64,000 nt of DNA. It comes from Tanypteryx hageni (taxonomy: Eukaryota > Arthropoda > Insecta > Odonata > Petaluridae). The position numbers and the translations under genes are program-made. The stretch lies in the NCBI GenBank assembly GCA_028673005.1, contig CM054116.1, positions 26,637,840 through 26,701,839 on the forward strand, in the 5' to 3' direction. Position 1 is the first letter of the stretch. Every line of letters starts with the position of its first letter. The notes beneath the pieces are model-generated. The model was not told the DNA's origin, searched no databases, and saw nothing but the letters and a program-made list of their open reading frames with translations. This document shows, piece by piece, positions 50,301-60,539 of this stretch.

Positions 50301-53300
50301 TATCAAAATTAATAACATTTTTTCTTTCACTTTATTCGCACATTATTTTAACTTGTTTTGTCTCTTGTCCTTCAACTTTCATATTTTCTCATCTCTCCAT
50401 CTGTTTTTCAGCCACCAATACAGCAAAAAAAATTGCACTATAGTTCATACTTGCTGGGGTAGGAACCAAACCCTGTATTTCACATTGCCTTAATTACATC
50501 TAATTTGCAGTTTTGCCTTTTGCGAAGTTCCTCAGGAATGTAACTTTCGTGAAAGACAAGGCCTGCCTGTATATGACACTCATCCCGACTTTGTTGACGA
50601 TCGGTAAGCGAAACAACATATCTCGAAATGACCTATCAGGAGGACTTTCAGTAATTAATTATGGATGATTCTTAATTTTAAACAAGTGTCGAAGGATTTA
50701 ATGCAGTCATAAATAAACAGTGTCTAATATGTACCAGCAGGAATGATGTCAGGATTTCCATAATAGAATTTTACTCACTAATGCTCCACACTCACCATAT
50801 TTTCTATTTTCTGGTGACTTTCCAAGATCCTAACAGTTGCACATCATTGAATGAACTCTTTAATAACTTTGAACAATCGTAAAAAATAACAAGAGACTTT
50901 ATATTTAATTTGAATAATAATGCCATGAAAATTTCATACAAATATAAATATTAAACTAGAAGTTTACCAGCAAAGTTTATATCAAATTATCACACTAACC
51001 TAGTTAAAAAATTACTTTTCTTTAAAAAGGTACTAACCCAATTGGGTGGCCCAGGCTAACCGCACCACCATGGATGTTCACTTTACTAGGGTCAATTTCC
51101 AACATTTTCTGGTTAGCAAGGACAACCACACTAAAAGCTTCATTTATCTCCCAAAGAGCAACATCCTCTTTACGTACACCACACCGTTCAAGTAGCTATA
51201 ACAAAAAAATTAAATTTTACTAATTCAACAAAGCAACATTTTTATTTACAACGTAACTACTGGTTTAAATCCATTTTAATCCTACTAAAATATTAACTTT
51301 CTAATAATGGTATATTATATTTACCATATGCCAAACTCAATCTGTAAGATCATACACTGTAAGACATTAAGAGGTTAACGCCTAGCAAATTCACAAATAA
51401 GCCACTGTAACAATATATCTTGCATGTTTTTCATGACTATCATTTCTACATATAAAACATTTTGATATATGTATTATAGTTATTTGAATATTTTACATAC
51501 TTTCGAAATAAGGCATTCATATAAATATAAATTTAATTACACTTTTAAATTATCTGAAACAGCACTGCTACTAATAAGATTGGATAACAAAGATTTTACT
51601 GCATGCTTTATACAGAAAGAAATAGAAACACCCACTTTTGGCACAGCAAATGCTGGTGCAATAGGGAAATCAATTGGTTCAGTAGCAGCATCTTGGAAAC
51701 CAACAATCCGTGCCAATGGTTTAGCTCCAAGTCTCTCTGCAGCAGAAGCAGTGGTAATAACACATGCTGCAGCACCGTCATTTAGAGTTGAAGCATTTCC
51801 TGCAGTAACAGTGCCACCCTCTTTCTATAGGATACCAGAGAGATAGTATATTATCAGTAAGTTACTAGGTAGCCCCCCCACTGAAGTAACATTGCATGTG
51901 ATATGATATGAAAACAACCCAACACAATCAACACATTAGTAAGATATGGCTTTTTAAAAAAATCATTCGATTGTCAAAAATGACTTTGTCTGATGAAGGT
52001 GCAATGGTTGCAGTTGATTGGTTGAAATTAATTAAAAGGAACAAAAATAAATGTGGACGATGGGTTTATCCACACTGGCATGTAAATGCAGGTATTGTGC
52101 TTGGTCGAGCTCAAAATGTGCCAAGGGTTGAGTTCACAGAGGCAATGCAAGCAAGAGGCTTCTTAAAAAGCACAAGGCTTTCTCAACAAAGGGTATCACA
52201 CAAAAAATGTTTTTCTGCTGCAGTAACTTGTTGAACTCCTCTTTTATTTATAATCAATTTATTTATTTTTATTTTAACAACTTTTCATTTAAATTCATGG
52301 CTATAAATAACGCTGATATTGTGAACAAGTTGTCAAACACCCAAGTACACAGAATAACTCAAGAATGGCTGAATTCATTTTAATAATTCTTTCAGATTTA
52401 TAAAGACCAATACCTAAAGAGGCTTTTGGGAAATCACTGTGTAAAATAGAGCTCATCTTATGACTGAAAAAATTCAAGAACAAGCATTTAAAAAATACTT
52501 GTCTCGGGTGTCTCCAAAACAACCTTGTTGTGGCTACTGGAGAAACCTGGGACAAGTATTTTTTAAATGCTTCTTGTTGGATTGATCCATTGCTTCTAGG
52601 CCACGTCTCAAGTGGTGAGTTCTCTTAAGATCTCCATTACTATGGGTCCAATCTCATCAAAGCCTACGAGTGTGATTCTATGTAGGACTCAATGCGACTC
52701 ATCACACACCCATTGAAGTCCAACTCAATAGACTCCGACTTGGGGTCATCAGTCTGTCTCATCATTTGAGCTGATTATTGTATCTCACACGTAGAGATGG
52801 GTCAAGTGAGTATTATTATAACTGCCTAGTATTTCTAGACAAAACATTCATAATAATGATCAGGCTGTAATTAATTATTTACATGATCTTCCAGACTGCT
52901 GTGTACATATAATTATGCTAGACATTAATGAATTAAAATCAAATGAGACTAGTACATAACTACAGTCAGATTTAGCACCCCCCTATATAGTGCCACCCCT
53001 GCATACTGCCTACAAATTATTATGAACAGAACTTACATATTTTTTTTACATAGAGCAAGTATATACCTGATTTACACCACCCCACTTTAGTGCCAATATC
53101 AGTGATGGACAAATGGTGGTGCTAAATCAAGGTCTGACTGTACTCATATCTAATGATCATGCTATGAGAAAGATGTAAAACATTGAATTTCAATTAAAAA
53201 CATCAAGGCAACAGAAAAACAAATATGACACTAAAAATGTTCAGAAATTTTAATTATATTATACTATCAATAACATAAATGGCAAAACATAAAAGTGTCA

Positions 53301-56300
53301 CATTAATTAATCAGGCTATGAATGAAAGTAACGCTATCTTAAGTTAAACCTTTTTAACTGTCATTGAAAACCTACTATAATAATAGAATATACTTCATTT
53401 TCCAGGACATTTAATTACATTCCTTAAAATTGGTAAAGGAAAGGAAAAATTTTAGTCACTGCATAAAACTAACCTGAAAAACAGTGGACAACTTTCCAAA
53501 CTTGCTGAAGTCAATGCGTTTGTATTCTTCATCTTCATTCACAACAAGATCTGGTTTACCTATGATAACAAAAAATCAAAGCACATGACTGTAAAACTGG
53601 AAGCCAATAAATTACCAGGGGCATTTTTTAATGTAGGTGCAATTAGTGCAACACAATGACAGGCCTCTTATCCTGTGGGGCCAAAAGTAATGCAAAGTAA
53701 TTCACGGATGGTACGACCTGCCTGTTGATCTTTGGTCAGAACCTTGCTTTTGTGATCATTAGCATCAGAATTGCCGTGAATAAATAATTCTTCCTCTATT
53801 AACACATTCAGAATTTTTGTTTAATTAAATTGAATTAATTACATAAATTAAAATTTTGAAAATGAAAACTCGAATTTTATAGATGATCGGTACAAACAGG
53901 CTCCCTAAGAAAACTGCTCAGAGAAGTTTGAGATCTTAAAAATACCCCTGTAAATAAAACCAGTATTTTTAAAGGAATAGGTTATGACCCAAGATAGGGT
54001 AGCAGAATATGAGTGGGGTTGCAAATCCATGACAGCAATGCAAACACTGATTACATATCGATTTAAATATTAAAAGACAGGCTTGGAATAAATAAAGAGT
54101 ATTAGAGAAATGGTTTTCTTCTGCCATCCGATCCCTTATAAAAAAAAGATAAGGAAAACTCTGATCTGAATAGTATTTTCTTTTTTAAAGGTCCAAAGAA
54201 TTTAGTTTTATCTTCCAGTGAACACATCATAAATAGATACAACTTGAATTACCTTTTTTCTGAGGTATCTTTACTTCCAGCAACTCTGACTTGAATGCAC
54301 CATCAGCATATCCTTTAGCACTCCTCTTGTAGCTACCCATTGCAAATTCATCTTGCTCAGCACGACTGATTCCCAACTTTTTGGCTGTATTTTCAGCACA
54401 ATTACCCATATGTATCTTGTTATACACATCAGTTAGGCCATCAAAAACAATGCCATCCTAAAAAGAATTGAAACATGATAATGTGAATATAATCTTCTAA
54501 GATGGTAAAATATAACAAAGGATTTACATTGAAATTCACACTAATAATATAAATCCTTTATTTTTTATGGTACATGGAAAGTATAGTTATAACTTCTTGT
54601 TAAAATACTGGAAAGTATCCTTATATAATAATTCTCAAGTGTCCGTCAGTCTGTTCCGGTATTTTTGGACATTTACCAATGGAATTTAGAGCTGAAACTT
54701 TCACAACCGTTAAACCCCCATGAGGTGGTTTCTAGAAAAATCAAACATCCTGAAAAAAGGCCCGGTTTCCCAGATTTCCCATAAGTTTACACAGGATTTT
54801 CGATTTTTCAAGGTGCAAGATTTATTTCCTTCATTCATTAAAATATGTAAATATGGACCGAATTTCTCCATTTTTGTTTTATTCGATGGCTAAAACTATA
54901 AAATATCTTATTCTTGTGATGTTTAGATGTTACATGGAAGAATTTGTCAGAAACATGCATTTCTTTTCGTAATTTTTGGCTTTTTCGTACTCTTTCTGGG
55001 TGTTGCCAAGGCGAACCTCATTGTTGCCACCGATAAATTAGCATCTATTAAGCCTTCAAATAGACGAAAGAATAGTGTTATTCTCATCACGCAATGTCAA
55101 ACTTAATAGATTGCAACGTTAATAATTGAAGAATATTATTATTCAGTAAACAAACAAAAAGGAAGAATAACTGAGTCAAAGAGAAGTGGGCATATATTTT
55201 TGCTAAAATCTAGAATTTCATGATGGAAACCAGTTACTTTGGAGGAAATGTAAGTATACTGTTTTGGGACTTTTTATGTTGATGGGAATTGTGCAGAAGC
55301 CCACGCTTCGTTCCTATTTTTCCACCAAAAGAGTTTTATTCACAACAGGAATTGGGGATGTTATCACTAGGGATAGATCTGAGCTTATTTGCAAATTTAT
55401 GCATTTCAGTAATAATGAAGAAAAAGATAATTACCATTGACCTGTAATTTCACACCTGAATGAAAAATTCAAGGAACTTTTTTACCAAATAGGGAAATTT
55501 CAATGGGCGAGTCCCTAACATTATGAAAGGTCTGTCTTTTAAGCTGTGCATTCCTCTCAAGTCCTCCAAATTCAGAGTCAAGACCTTTGAGTTATGTGAT
55601 GCAAGTACTGGCTACTTATAGTCATTTCTTGTCTACACGGCAATAGTTTTGAATCCGATGGAGCCTCTGCTGAATCAGGGAGCCTGTCTGGATGGGCAAT
55701 TACTATAACTCTCCTGATCTTGCAAAGCTACTAAAAGGTTCATATCATACCAATTGTGTTAGAATATTGTGATTAAATAAGTAAAATGTCCCTCAGTACG
55801 TGAAGGAGAAGAAGCTAAAAAAAAGTAACTGGACAGCATTCTGGCACTATTTCATTTATGAAGTGGAGAGAGAAAAAAAATCATCGCAATGATTTCAACA
55901 TTTCACAGTGACGAGACGAGGACTGTAATGAAAGGTAGTAAAGAGAAACAGAAGCCCATTTGTGTGTTAGACTGTAACAAATGTATGGGTAGGGTGGATC
56001 TAAAAGATCAACTACTGCACACATACTTAATTGAAAGGAAATGCCATAACAAATGGTATATGAAGTTATTTCAAGAACTCTTGAATACAGTAGTCCTCTA
56101 TTCCTTCACCATCTACCGGGCAAACACAGGGAAAAATAATGACCATCTCTCCTTAGAGTGCAACTGGTGGAAGGATTATTTGTCAAATATGCCCAAGTAA
56201 CTGCAGATAGAATCCCAGGCCAACATTCCTCAGAAAATGTAGTGCCTCGCCTCACAGAGAGGCAGTTTTTGAGGAGGATTCCACCTACAGGAAAGAAAGC

Positions 56301-59300
56301 TAAGCTGCAAAAATGGTATGCTGTTTGCACCACACATGGGAAAAGAAGGGACACAGTTTATTAGTCTGAATCATAAGATGTTGGTTTGTGCTTGGATTGC
56401 TTTGAAAATTACCACACCAAGAAGAATTGCTAAGGTAAAAACCTATAATATTTGGCATTTTTATATCGAGTGGACAAATACGAAATCTCCTCTCTCTCCT
56501 GCCCCTGCACGCTTCTAGCATCTTTCTTTATTCTTATTTGAAGGTTTTTTCCTAAAAACTTATGGGAAAGATGTAGAAATCTATGATAGAGCAGCATACG
56601 TGAAGTTATCTGTAAACCTGGAATAAAGACCTGCGATATAGTGCTTCTGTGAATGCTTAAAATAATTCATCAAACTGTTTCACCCAAAAATACCTAAAAA
56701 ATGTAAAAAAAATATAATATAAATAGCCATAGTTTCACGCAAATCCGCAAAAAATTTCAGATGAATCTATTGAATAGGTAAATGGTTATGAATTTTTTTA
56801 TAAGCTTATTCCAGATTAGCAAATTCATTTAAATCTCCTCCAATCTCCAGGATGGCTTTGATTTAAATATCCTCCAAACTTGAGGGGTTAATGATATTGA
56901 TACCTGTTGAGTTGAAAGTTAACACAAAATTTTTCACTATTGATAATAAAACCATTAAATCTTTATGAATTGTAAGTTAAGGAAACTAAAAATCAGCTGA
57001 AAAACGTCATTTAAGGAAATTATGGAAATTTTTTTACAGCATTTCTGAAAGAGGAAAAAGAAATTTCTCTATTACCTTGCTATAAGACTCTTGTGATGTT
57101 GGTTGAATGCTCAGATAAACACTTATGGCTAGTTGAATTAAGATAAATTGAGGACTCCTTCAGCCATTAAATTAACTTAAAGTCACCCAATGCATTTTGC
57201 CCACTAAGTGGGCATCTTCAGGGGGTATATTGCTTACGACAGTAGTGCAGTTGAATTTGGTCACTGTCGTAAGCAACATACCCCCTCAAGATGCCCACTT
57301 AGTGGGTGAAATGCAATGGGTGACTTTAAGTTAATTTTATGGCTGAAGGAGTTCTCAATTTATCTTAATAAGACTCTTGGTAATTATAATTTCAACAAAA
57401 ACTTCTCAGCTTTATTATTTATTCTGAAAAGTAACAGGCATAGAAAGTTAAACTTAAATTTAATCATGCATTGCAGATATTAACTAAAATGCAATTTATC
57501 TTACTGAAAGATCTATATGTAGCAACTTTTTATTGATTATTGTTCAATAAAATTTAAATAAATAATAATTCTTGTGTGCAGAGCCAGCTTGAAGGCAGTA
57601 CCAACGGTGCAGCTACACCAAGCACCACACTCACAGAGGGCCCACGCTCTCTAAAAATTTTGTTGTACTTATTAGGTACAATCGTTTAAAAAATGGAAAA
57701 AATATTGAACACTGTCATAGTGAGAAAGTTGCTTTATTTAGTACAATTTACTAATAAAAATATGCATAAGAGGCCCTGCATGCACACTTAGTGCCAGGCT
57801 CTATGATTTTTCTAGACGGCTCTGCTTGCGAGAGCAAACCAAGAGCTAAATACATAAAACAACCTGAGACCCGCGCAATTATTACAGTTTTTTCGATAAA
57901 TTTATGAATGAGTGATTATATAAAAATGAATTTTTATTACCACTACTATATCCAGTATAGAACCTTTTATCCAGATTCCACTTATCCGGAAATCCAGTTA
58001 ACCGGCTATTTTTTAAAAGGTTGACAAAAAACTGCATTTTCCAAAATTTGTTAGGAGAAAGAAATTCAAATTTAATGCCTCGCTAGTAATAACCCAGCTC
58101 ACCACTAGAGGTGCCACCTCTCTGGGATTGACCCAGAGTCTCCGAGTTTTGGGCCTTTTCTCCGGCTCAACAGTAAAATTCTCCTGGTGTAAACGAATAT
58201 TTTCAAATTTTCCGACATATGTATTACGATTAATTTTAGTTTTAGTGAATTTTGTACCATCCAGAAAATAGCCGTCCCATGAAATTAAACCGGGAATAGG
58301 TCCGCAAAAATATTAGTAAGAAATATATGTAACATCATGCATTAAAAATCTTTGTGTTTGCGGTCACAATCTCCGGGTTTGGTTTTCTGAAACTCCGGGT
58401 TAGAAGTCAGCATAAGGTGGTAACTCTACTAACCACCGTGCATTGGGTGCGCTCCGGCGTTTCTAGCACTCCCCCTTTCAGCTCACTGGCTTGTTTGTTT
58501 GTTTACTAGTGTTAAATACAGTATGAAACCTTTTATCCAGATTCCACTTATCCAGAAATCCAGTTAACCGTCTATTTTTTAAAACTAATGCATTTTTCCC
58601 AAAAAATTTAAATTTGGCATCTTGCTAGTAATTACCCGGATCACCACTGATCGTCGGACGTGCTCCGAACTTTCGTTTTTTCAGTTCCTTGTCTGTTTGC
58701 TTACTAGTGTTAAATATCTCCTTTCCTATTCTGTCCCATAAAATCTCTAAAAAACAGAAGCTCAGGTGCTTTAATGAACTCGAGGTTTTCCCTTTGCACT
58801 ATAAGGCCAATAATAGAGTATAGATCACGTCTTCAATATTTATCGAGTGGTTTGAAAAAAATTATTTATATTGGTAAATACCCTATATTGGTAAGTACCC
58901 GATTACTGTAGCATTTTTATTAATGTACAGTACAGGTATAGTGTATATAAGTGTTCAAAATAGAAAATATTACAAAACAGAACAATTGTTCTGGTAGTGG
59001 AACCGAAAGCAATGGGCACGAAAAAAATGTTAGAACACTTACGATCAAGCTAAATTTGGATTTATTTGTTATTTACTATGATGAAGGAAGGTATTAGTAT
59101 TAGTATTTTTAGTAAATGAAGTTAACCCACCGATATTACTAAATTTTTGAGCAGATGGAATAATTTTATTGATGCATGTGACAAACCGGAACATAGTTCC
59201 TGTATTCTGGCCTGTTCTAGCTCATTCTGAGCCCCGTTCATGAGTATATTCCAGATAATCGGCTATCCTTAAATTCCAAGCTTGCCAGATAAAAGGTTCT

Positions 59301-60179
59301 ATACTGTATTTAATATCTATATTTGCATGAAAATTATGACACTAAAATTTTGTGATATGAACCACCCAACTTACACGACAAAAATTTTAATAGATCCTTA
59401 TATCGCATCAAGTCACAAAGTCTAAGCTAAGTCTCAAAAGGTTAAGCTTTCATGTTAATTTTCAATCAATTATTATTCTTTATGCATGTTTTTTAGTGTA
59501 AGCTAAGTGCAAATGCACTGAAAACACAGAGGACAACAATGCCATTAACCTTGGTAACCTCCTTTTGAAATGTGAAAAATTCTACTACAAACTTAAAATG
59601 TGAGCAAATTCGAATTGGGTAAGTGAATAAATGATAAGAATAAGAATCTATATTCTTTTCTGCATAAATAGTGCCAATTCTGTGATGATATCTCCATTCC
59701 GAGACTTAACAATGTTAAAGACTAAAGGTCTACACATCAGATTCCAGTTGATTACATGTTAATCAAATGGAAAAATGAAACACGCCTGGAATCGAACAAA
59801 TGAACTTGAGAAAAAAATAAACATCACTGCACCTTCGTAGGAGTCCATGCTTTCCAACCACACCACATTTAAAGAGGGTTTTATCTTCCAGAAAAAGAGA
59901 ACTGCATATACAAACAAACAAACCCACACTCTGAAATAATATATAAGATTGTATCTATTTTCCTTTAAAAATAATATTTTCCTACCATTAAATTAACACC
60001 ACCGTAGGTTGTTGCTCCACGTTTCATATAAAATGGAACATTAGACATTGATTCCATTCCACCAGCAATCATAACATCAGTTTGGCCACACATGAGGTTT
60101 TGGGCTGCAAGCATTATTGCCTTCATACCTGATGCACAAACCTTGTTAACAGTTGTGCATGGTATTGACTTTGAAAGAC
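44206..60179 (-). CDS. ACAT1: Acetyl-CoA acetyltransferase, mitochondrial type (split gene, six 3' exons in window)
   Basis: Thiolase II that joins two acetyl-CoA to acetoacetyl-CoA, or cleaves acetoacetyl-CoA, in ketone-body and isoleucine metabolism. Coding exons in transcript order: 60179-59986, 54457-54253, 53559-53474, 51824-51636, 51195-51038, 44326-44206. All introns start GT and end AG, and exon phases join without a break (953 coding nt). Visible family motifs are [10 protein letters not shown] (acylated nucleophile Cys, human Cys126), [41 protein letters not shown] (His385 position) and CNGGGGAS (second catalytic Cys, human Cys413). [13 protein letters not shown] and the order of blocks favour ACAT1 over cytosolic ACAT2. 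The N-terminal ~115 residues with the transit peptide are missing; their exons were not found up to 64000. Introns are filled with transposons. There is no internal stop, so it looks like a live gene. Confidence 0.93.
44380..44572 (+). pseudogene. piggyBac transposase fragment beside the ACAT1 last exon
   Basis: Plus-strand frame reads [20 protein letters not shown], then [15 protein letters not shown] and a stop. The TDE.EI..FIG.LL..G..K...EP...LW pattern belongs to the piggyBac transposase domain. It stops where the LINE relic begins and lies about 55 bp upstream of the ACAT1 acceptor, on the opposite strand. Confidence 0.75.
44575..47870 (+). mobile_element. CR1/Jockey-like LINE relic split by an insertion
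   Basis: Plus-strand blocks in order: [13 protein letters not shown] (44870-44915), [20 protein letters not shown] (about 44930-44990), endonuclease [17 protein letters not shown] and [18 protein letters not shown] with [12 protein letters not shown] (45000-45350), the linker [20 protein letters not shown] (about 45930-45985) and [17 protein letters not shown] (to about 46160), then after a gap [20 protein letters not shown] (about 47320) and the start of the reverse transcriptase [29 protein letters not shown] and INQHGFLPS (47480-47770). Stops and frameshifts are frequent. The catalytic FADD region is absent. Confidence 0.83.
46195..47270. repeat. Insertion in the LINE with a 60-70-bp minisatellite
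   Basis: Repeating unit about 60-70 bp: AAAACCTAGCATTA, AAGTGGTAACATTTCTTTTA, CGTTCAAAATGCGTAATA. Unit starts are seen near 46342, 46407, 46611, 46679, 46741, 46870 and 46936, with decay. The edges carry a direct motif (GATGCGAAATGCAAATTCAC near 46207 and GTTGCGAAAGGCAAATTCGC near 47222), so the block may be a separate mobile element. Confidence 0.75.
47840..48420 (+). mobile_element. PIF/Harbinger-like relic
   Basis: Plus-strand frame 47876-48060 contains [20 protein letters not shown], resembling the RRRWWVR.W..RR...GAY..L start of Harbinger transposases. TACACTGTGGTGA at the left and TCACCAGTGTA at the right look like short inverted ends. It is truncated, and the assignment is tentative. 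Confidence 0.45.
48421..49009. other. ACAT1 intron, no feature seen
   Basis: AT-rich intronic sequence. Confidence 0.5.
49010..49330 (+). repeat. Dispersed repeat with tandem ~135-bp units and GGACGGACGGA end
   Basis: Two successive units share CATGTAGGTCTT, TTGTCCGATTTTAAC, AATTGGAATCGGT and AAAATACGTC. The block ends GCGGACGGACGGAAG, like other dispersed repeats here. Confidence 0.75.
49331..51037. other. ACAT1 intron, no further feature seen
   Basis: AT-rich. A C-rich patch near 50205-50270 looks like an old repeat end but was not identified. Confidence 0.4.
51038..51195 (-). CDS. ACAT1: ACAT1 exon with NEAF and GHPIG motifs
   Basis: 158 nt. The acceptor is tttgttatag before CTACTTG and the donor is ATTGG|gttagt. 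It encodes [20 protein letters not shown], then [19 protein letters not shown] and [14 protein letters not shown]. The Asn of NEAF helps form the oxyanion hole, and the His of GHPIG is the catalytic base in thiolases. Two bases are left over for the last exon. Confidence 0.92.
51636..51824 (-). CDS. ACAT1: ACAT1 exon (STLNDGAA block)
   Basis: 189 nt (63 codons), phase 0 at both ends. The acceptor is tcctatag before AAAGAGG and the donor is CCAAAA|gtgggt. It encodes [20 protein letters not shown], then [19 protein letters not shown] and [14 protein letters not shown]. The joint VPK|LLERCG to the next exon fits the thiolase alignment and confirms the slightly unusual donor. Confidence 0.91.
51908..52234 (+). 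other. Unassigned open frame in an ACAT1 intron
   Basis: 108 codons antisense to ACAT1, including [20 protein letters not shown] and [13 protein letters not shown]. The RWV.P part vaguely recalls Harbinger N-termini. It is most likely a transposon scrap; no firm family. Confidence 0.25.
52475..52579. repeat. Long hairpin in an ACAT1 intron
   Basis: Two 42-bp arms (52475-52516 and 52538-52579), with only a handful of mismatches and a 21-nt loop. The core GCATTTAAAAAATACTTGTC and its complement pair perfectly. It could be a miniature transposon, a microRNA-like precursor or a siRNA source. Confidence 0.8.
52580..53473. other. ACAT1 intron, no further feature seen
   Basis: AT-rich intronic sequence, with ordinary composition. 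Confidence 0.45.
53474..53559 (-). CDS. ACAT1: ACAT1 small exon
   Basis: 86 nt, too short to stand out as an open frame. The acceptor is gttatcatag before GTAAACC and the donor is TTTCAG|gttagt. It encodes [20 protein letters not shown] and then FGKLSTVFQ, matching the family pattern of DEEYKRVDFSK followed by a Leu/Thr-Val-Phe-Gln block. Two leading bases plus 28 codons join exactly to the flanking exons. Confidence 0.9.
54253..54457 (-). CDS. ACAT1: ACAT1 exon ([13 protein letters not shown] block)
   Basis: 205 nt. The acceptor is ctttttag before GATGGC and the donor is AAAAAAG|gtaatt. It encodes [18 protein letters not shown], then [20 protein letters not shown], and ends with VKIPQKK plus one base. 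It begins in phase 0, as the previous exon requires, and leaves one base over. It covers the loop-domain region of thiolase. Confidence 0.93.
54714..56887 (+). mobile_element. piggyBac element bounded by TTAA, in an ACAT1 intron
   Basis: TTAA at 54710-54713 and 56888-56891. Inward the ends read ACCCCCATGAGGTGG and CCCCTCAAGTTTGGAGG, followed on both sides by AAATCAAA and CATCCTG subterminally. The length (2.17 kb) suits a piggyBac. It sits antisense to ACAT1 between exons 59986 and 54457. Confidence 0.8.
55220..56440 (+). pseudogene. piggyBac transposase pseudogene
   Basis: Blocks in order: [15 protein letters not shown] (about 55460), [20 protein letters not shown] (about 55525), LCDASTGYL, then 55889-56198 with [20 protein letters not shown] and [12 protein letters not shown] (the catalytic-core tail), and after a frameshift [18 protein letters not shown] with HGKRRDTVY and [13 protein letters not shown] (C-terminal Cys-rich zinc domain). 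There are several stops and two or more frameshifts, and the N-terminal third is not recognisable. Confidence 0.83.
57138..57368. repeat. 231-bp palindrome of Penelope-type repeat
   Basis: Two 106-bp arms (57138-57243 and 57263-57368) with few mismatches around a 19-nt spacer. Each arm is a copy of the repeat at 16.6 and 26.9 kb, with hammerhead-like cores at 57221-57195 (minus) and 57285-57311 (plus). In the first core GAAA has become AAAA; in the second CTGA has become CTCA. Confidence 0.88.
57579..57824. mobile_element. hAT MITE, 246 bp
   Basis: CAGAGCC and GGCTCTG ends. The flanks CTTGTGTG and CTTGCGAG match at 6 of 8. It has no coding capacity. Confidence 0.65.
57953..58516. mobile_element. 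Tigger/pogo MITE copy 1 (left part), holding another MITE
   Basis: Starts CAGTATAGAACCTTTTATCC, then CCACTTATCCGGAAATCCAG. It ends with GTTTACTAGTGTTAAA, where copy 2 is inserted. It is interrupted by 58106-58428. Confidence 0.75.
58106..58428. mobile_element. MITE with 8-bp duplication nested in Tigger copy 1
   Basis: 323 bp, ends TAGAGGTGCCACCT and AGGTGGTAACTCTA. CTCACCAC (58098-58105) and CTAACCAC (58429-58436) flank it. Tigger copy 2 carries the uninterrupted site. The sequence style (GCCACCTCTC, CTCCGGG) resembles the element at 34951-35920. Confidence 0.8.
58519..59306. mobile_element. Tigger/pogo MITE copy 2, complete
   Basis: 788 bp with inverted ends CAGTATGAAACCTTTTATCC and GATAAAAGGTTCTATACTG, flanked by TA on both sides (58517-58518 and 59307-59308), as in the Tc1/mariner/pogo superfamily. 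It holds no transposase. Its left part is a paralogue of copy 1. Confidence 0.82.
59309..59985. other. ACAT1 intron, no further feature seen
   Basis: AT-rich intronic sequence next to the exon donor. Confidence 0.5.
59986..60179 (-). CDS. ACAT1: ACAT1 exon with the nucleophilic cysteine
   Basis: First ACAT1 exon visible in the window, 194 nt. The acceptor reads ggtacag before GTCTTTC, and the first two bases complete a split Gly codon. It encodes [20 protein letters not shown], then a stretch with [19 protein letters not shown] and YGGVNLM. Cys in NKVCASG is the acyl-accepting residue of thiolases. The donor is ATG|gtagga, and the exon ends at a codon boundary. Confidence 0.93.
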
Positions 60180-60539
60180 CTGTACCAGATATAACCAAAG
60201 TTGTTAAAATAATACAATTAAAAGATTTAACAATAACATTTTCAATGAGCTATGATTTCATGTCATATTCTTACCATAAGTACACATTTCGTCAAGTATA
60301 TTCTACCAGCACAATTGCCTGTCAAATATGACAGGTATGCATGAATTAAGTATTAAGTTAAAATTGAAATAAAAATTAATGAAAACAACTTCTATACTAA
60401 AAAGTATGCAACAATCAGTTCCAGAGAGTAAAAATAGTTTTGGGTGAATAAAAATTGTTTGACAAAGAAATACATAATGCTATACAATTCTCATATGCCC
60501 AAAATTATTTTAAATCTATTTAACATTTAATTTTGTCTC
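60180..60539. other. Presumed ACAT1 intron
   Basis: Upstream of the first recognised ACAT1 exon. No exon for the N-terminal part is seen. Confidence 0.45.
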
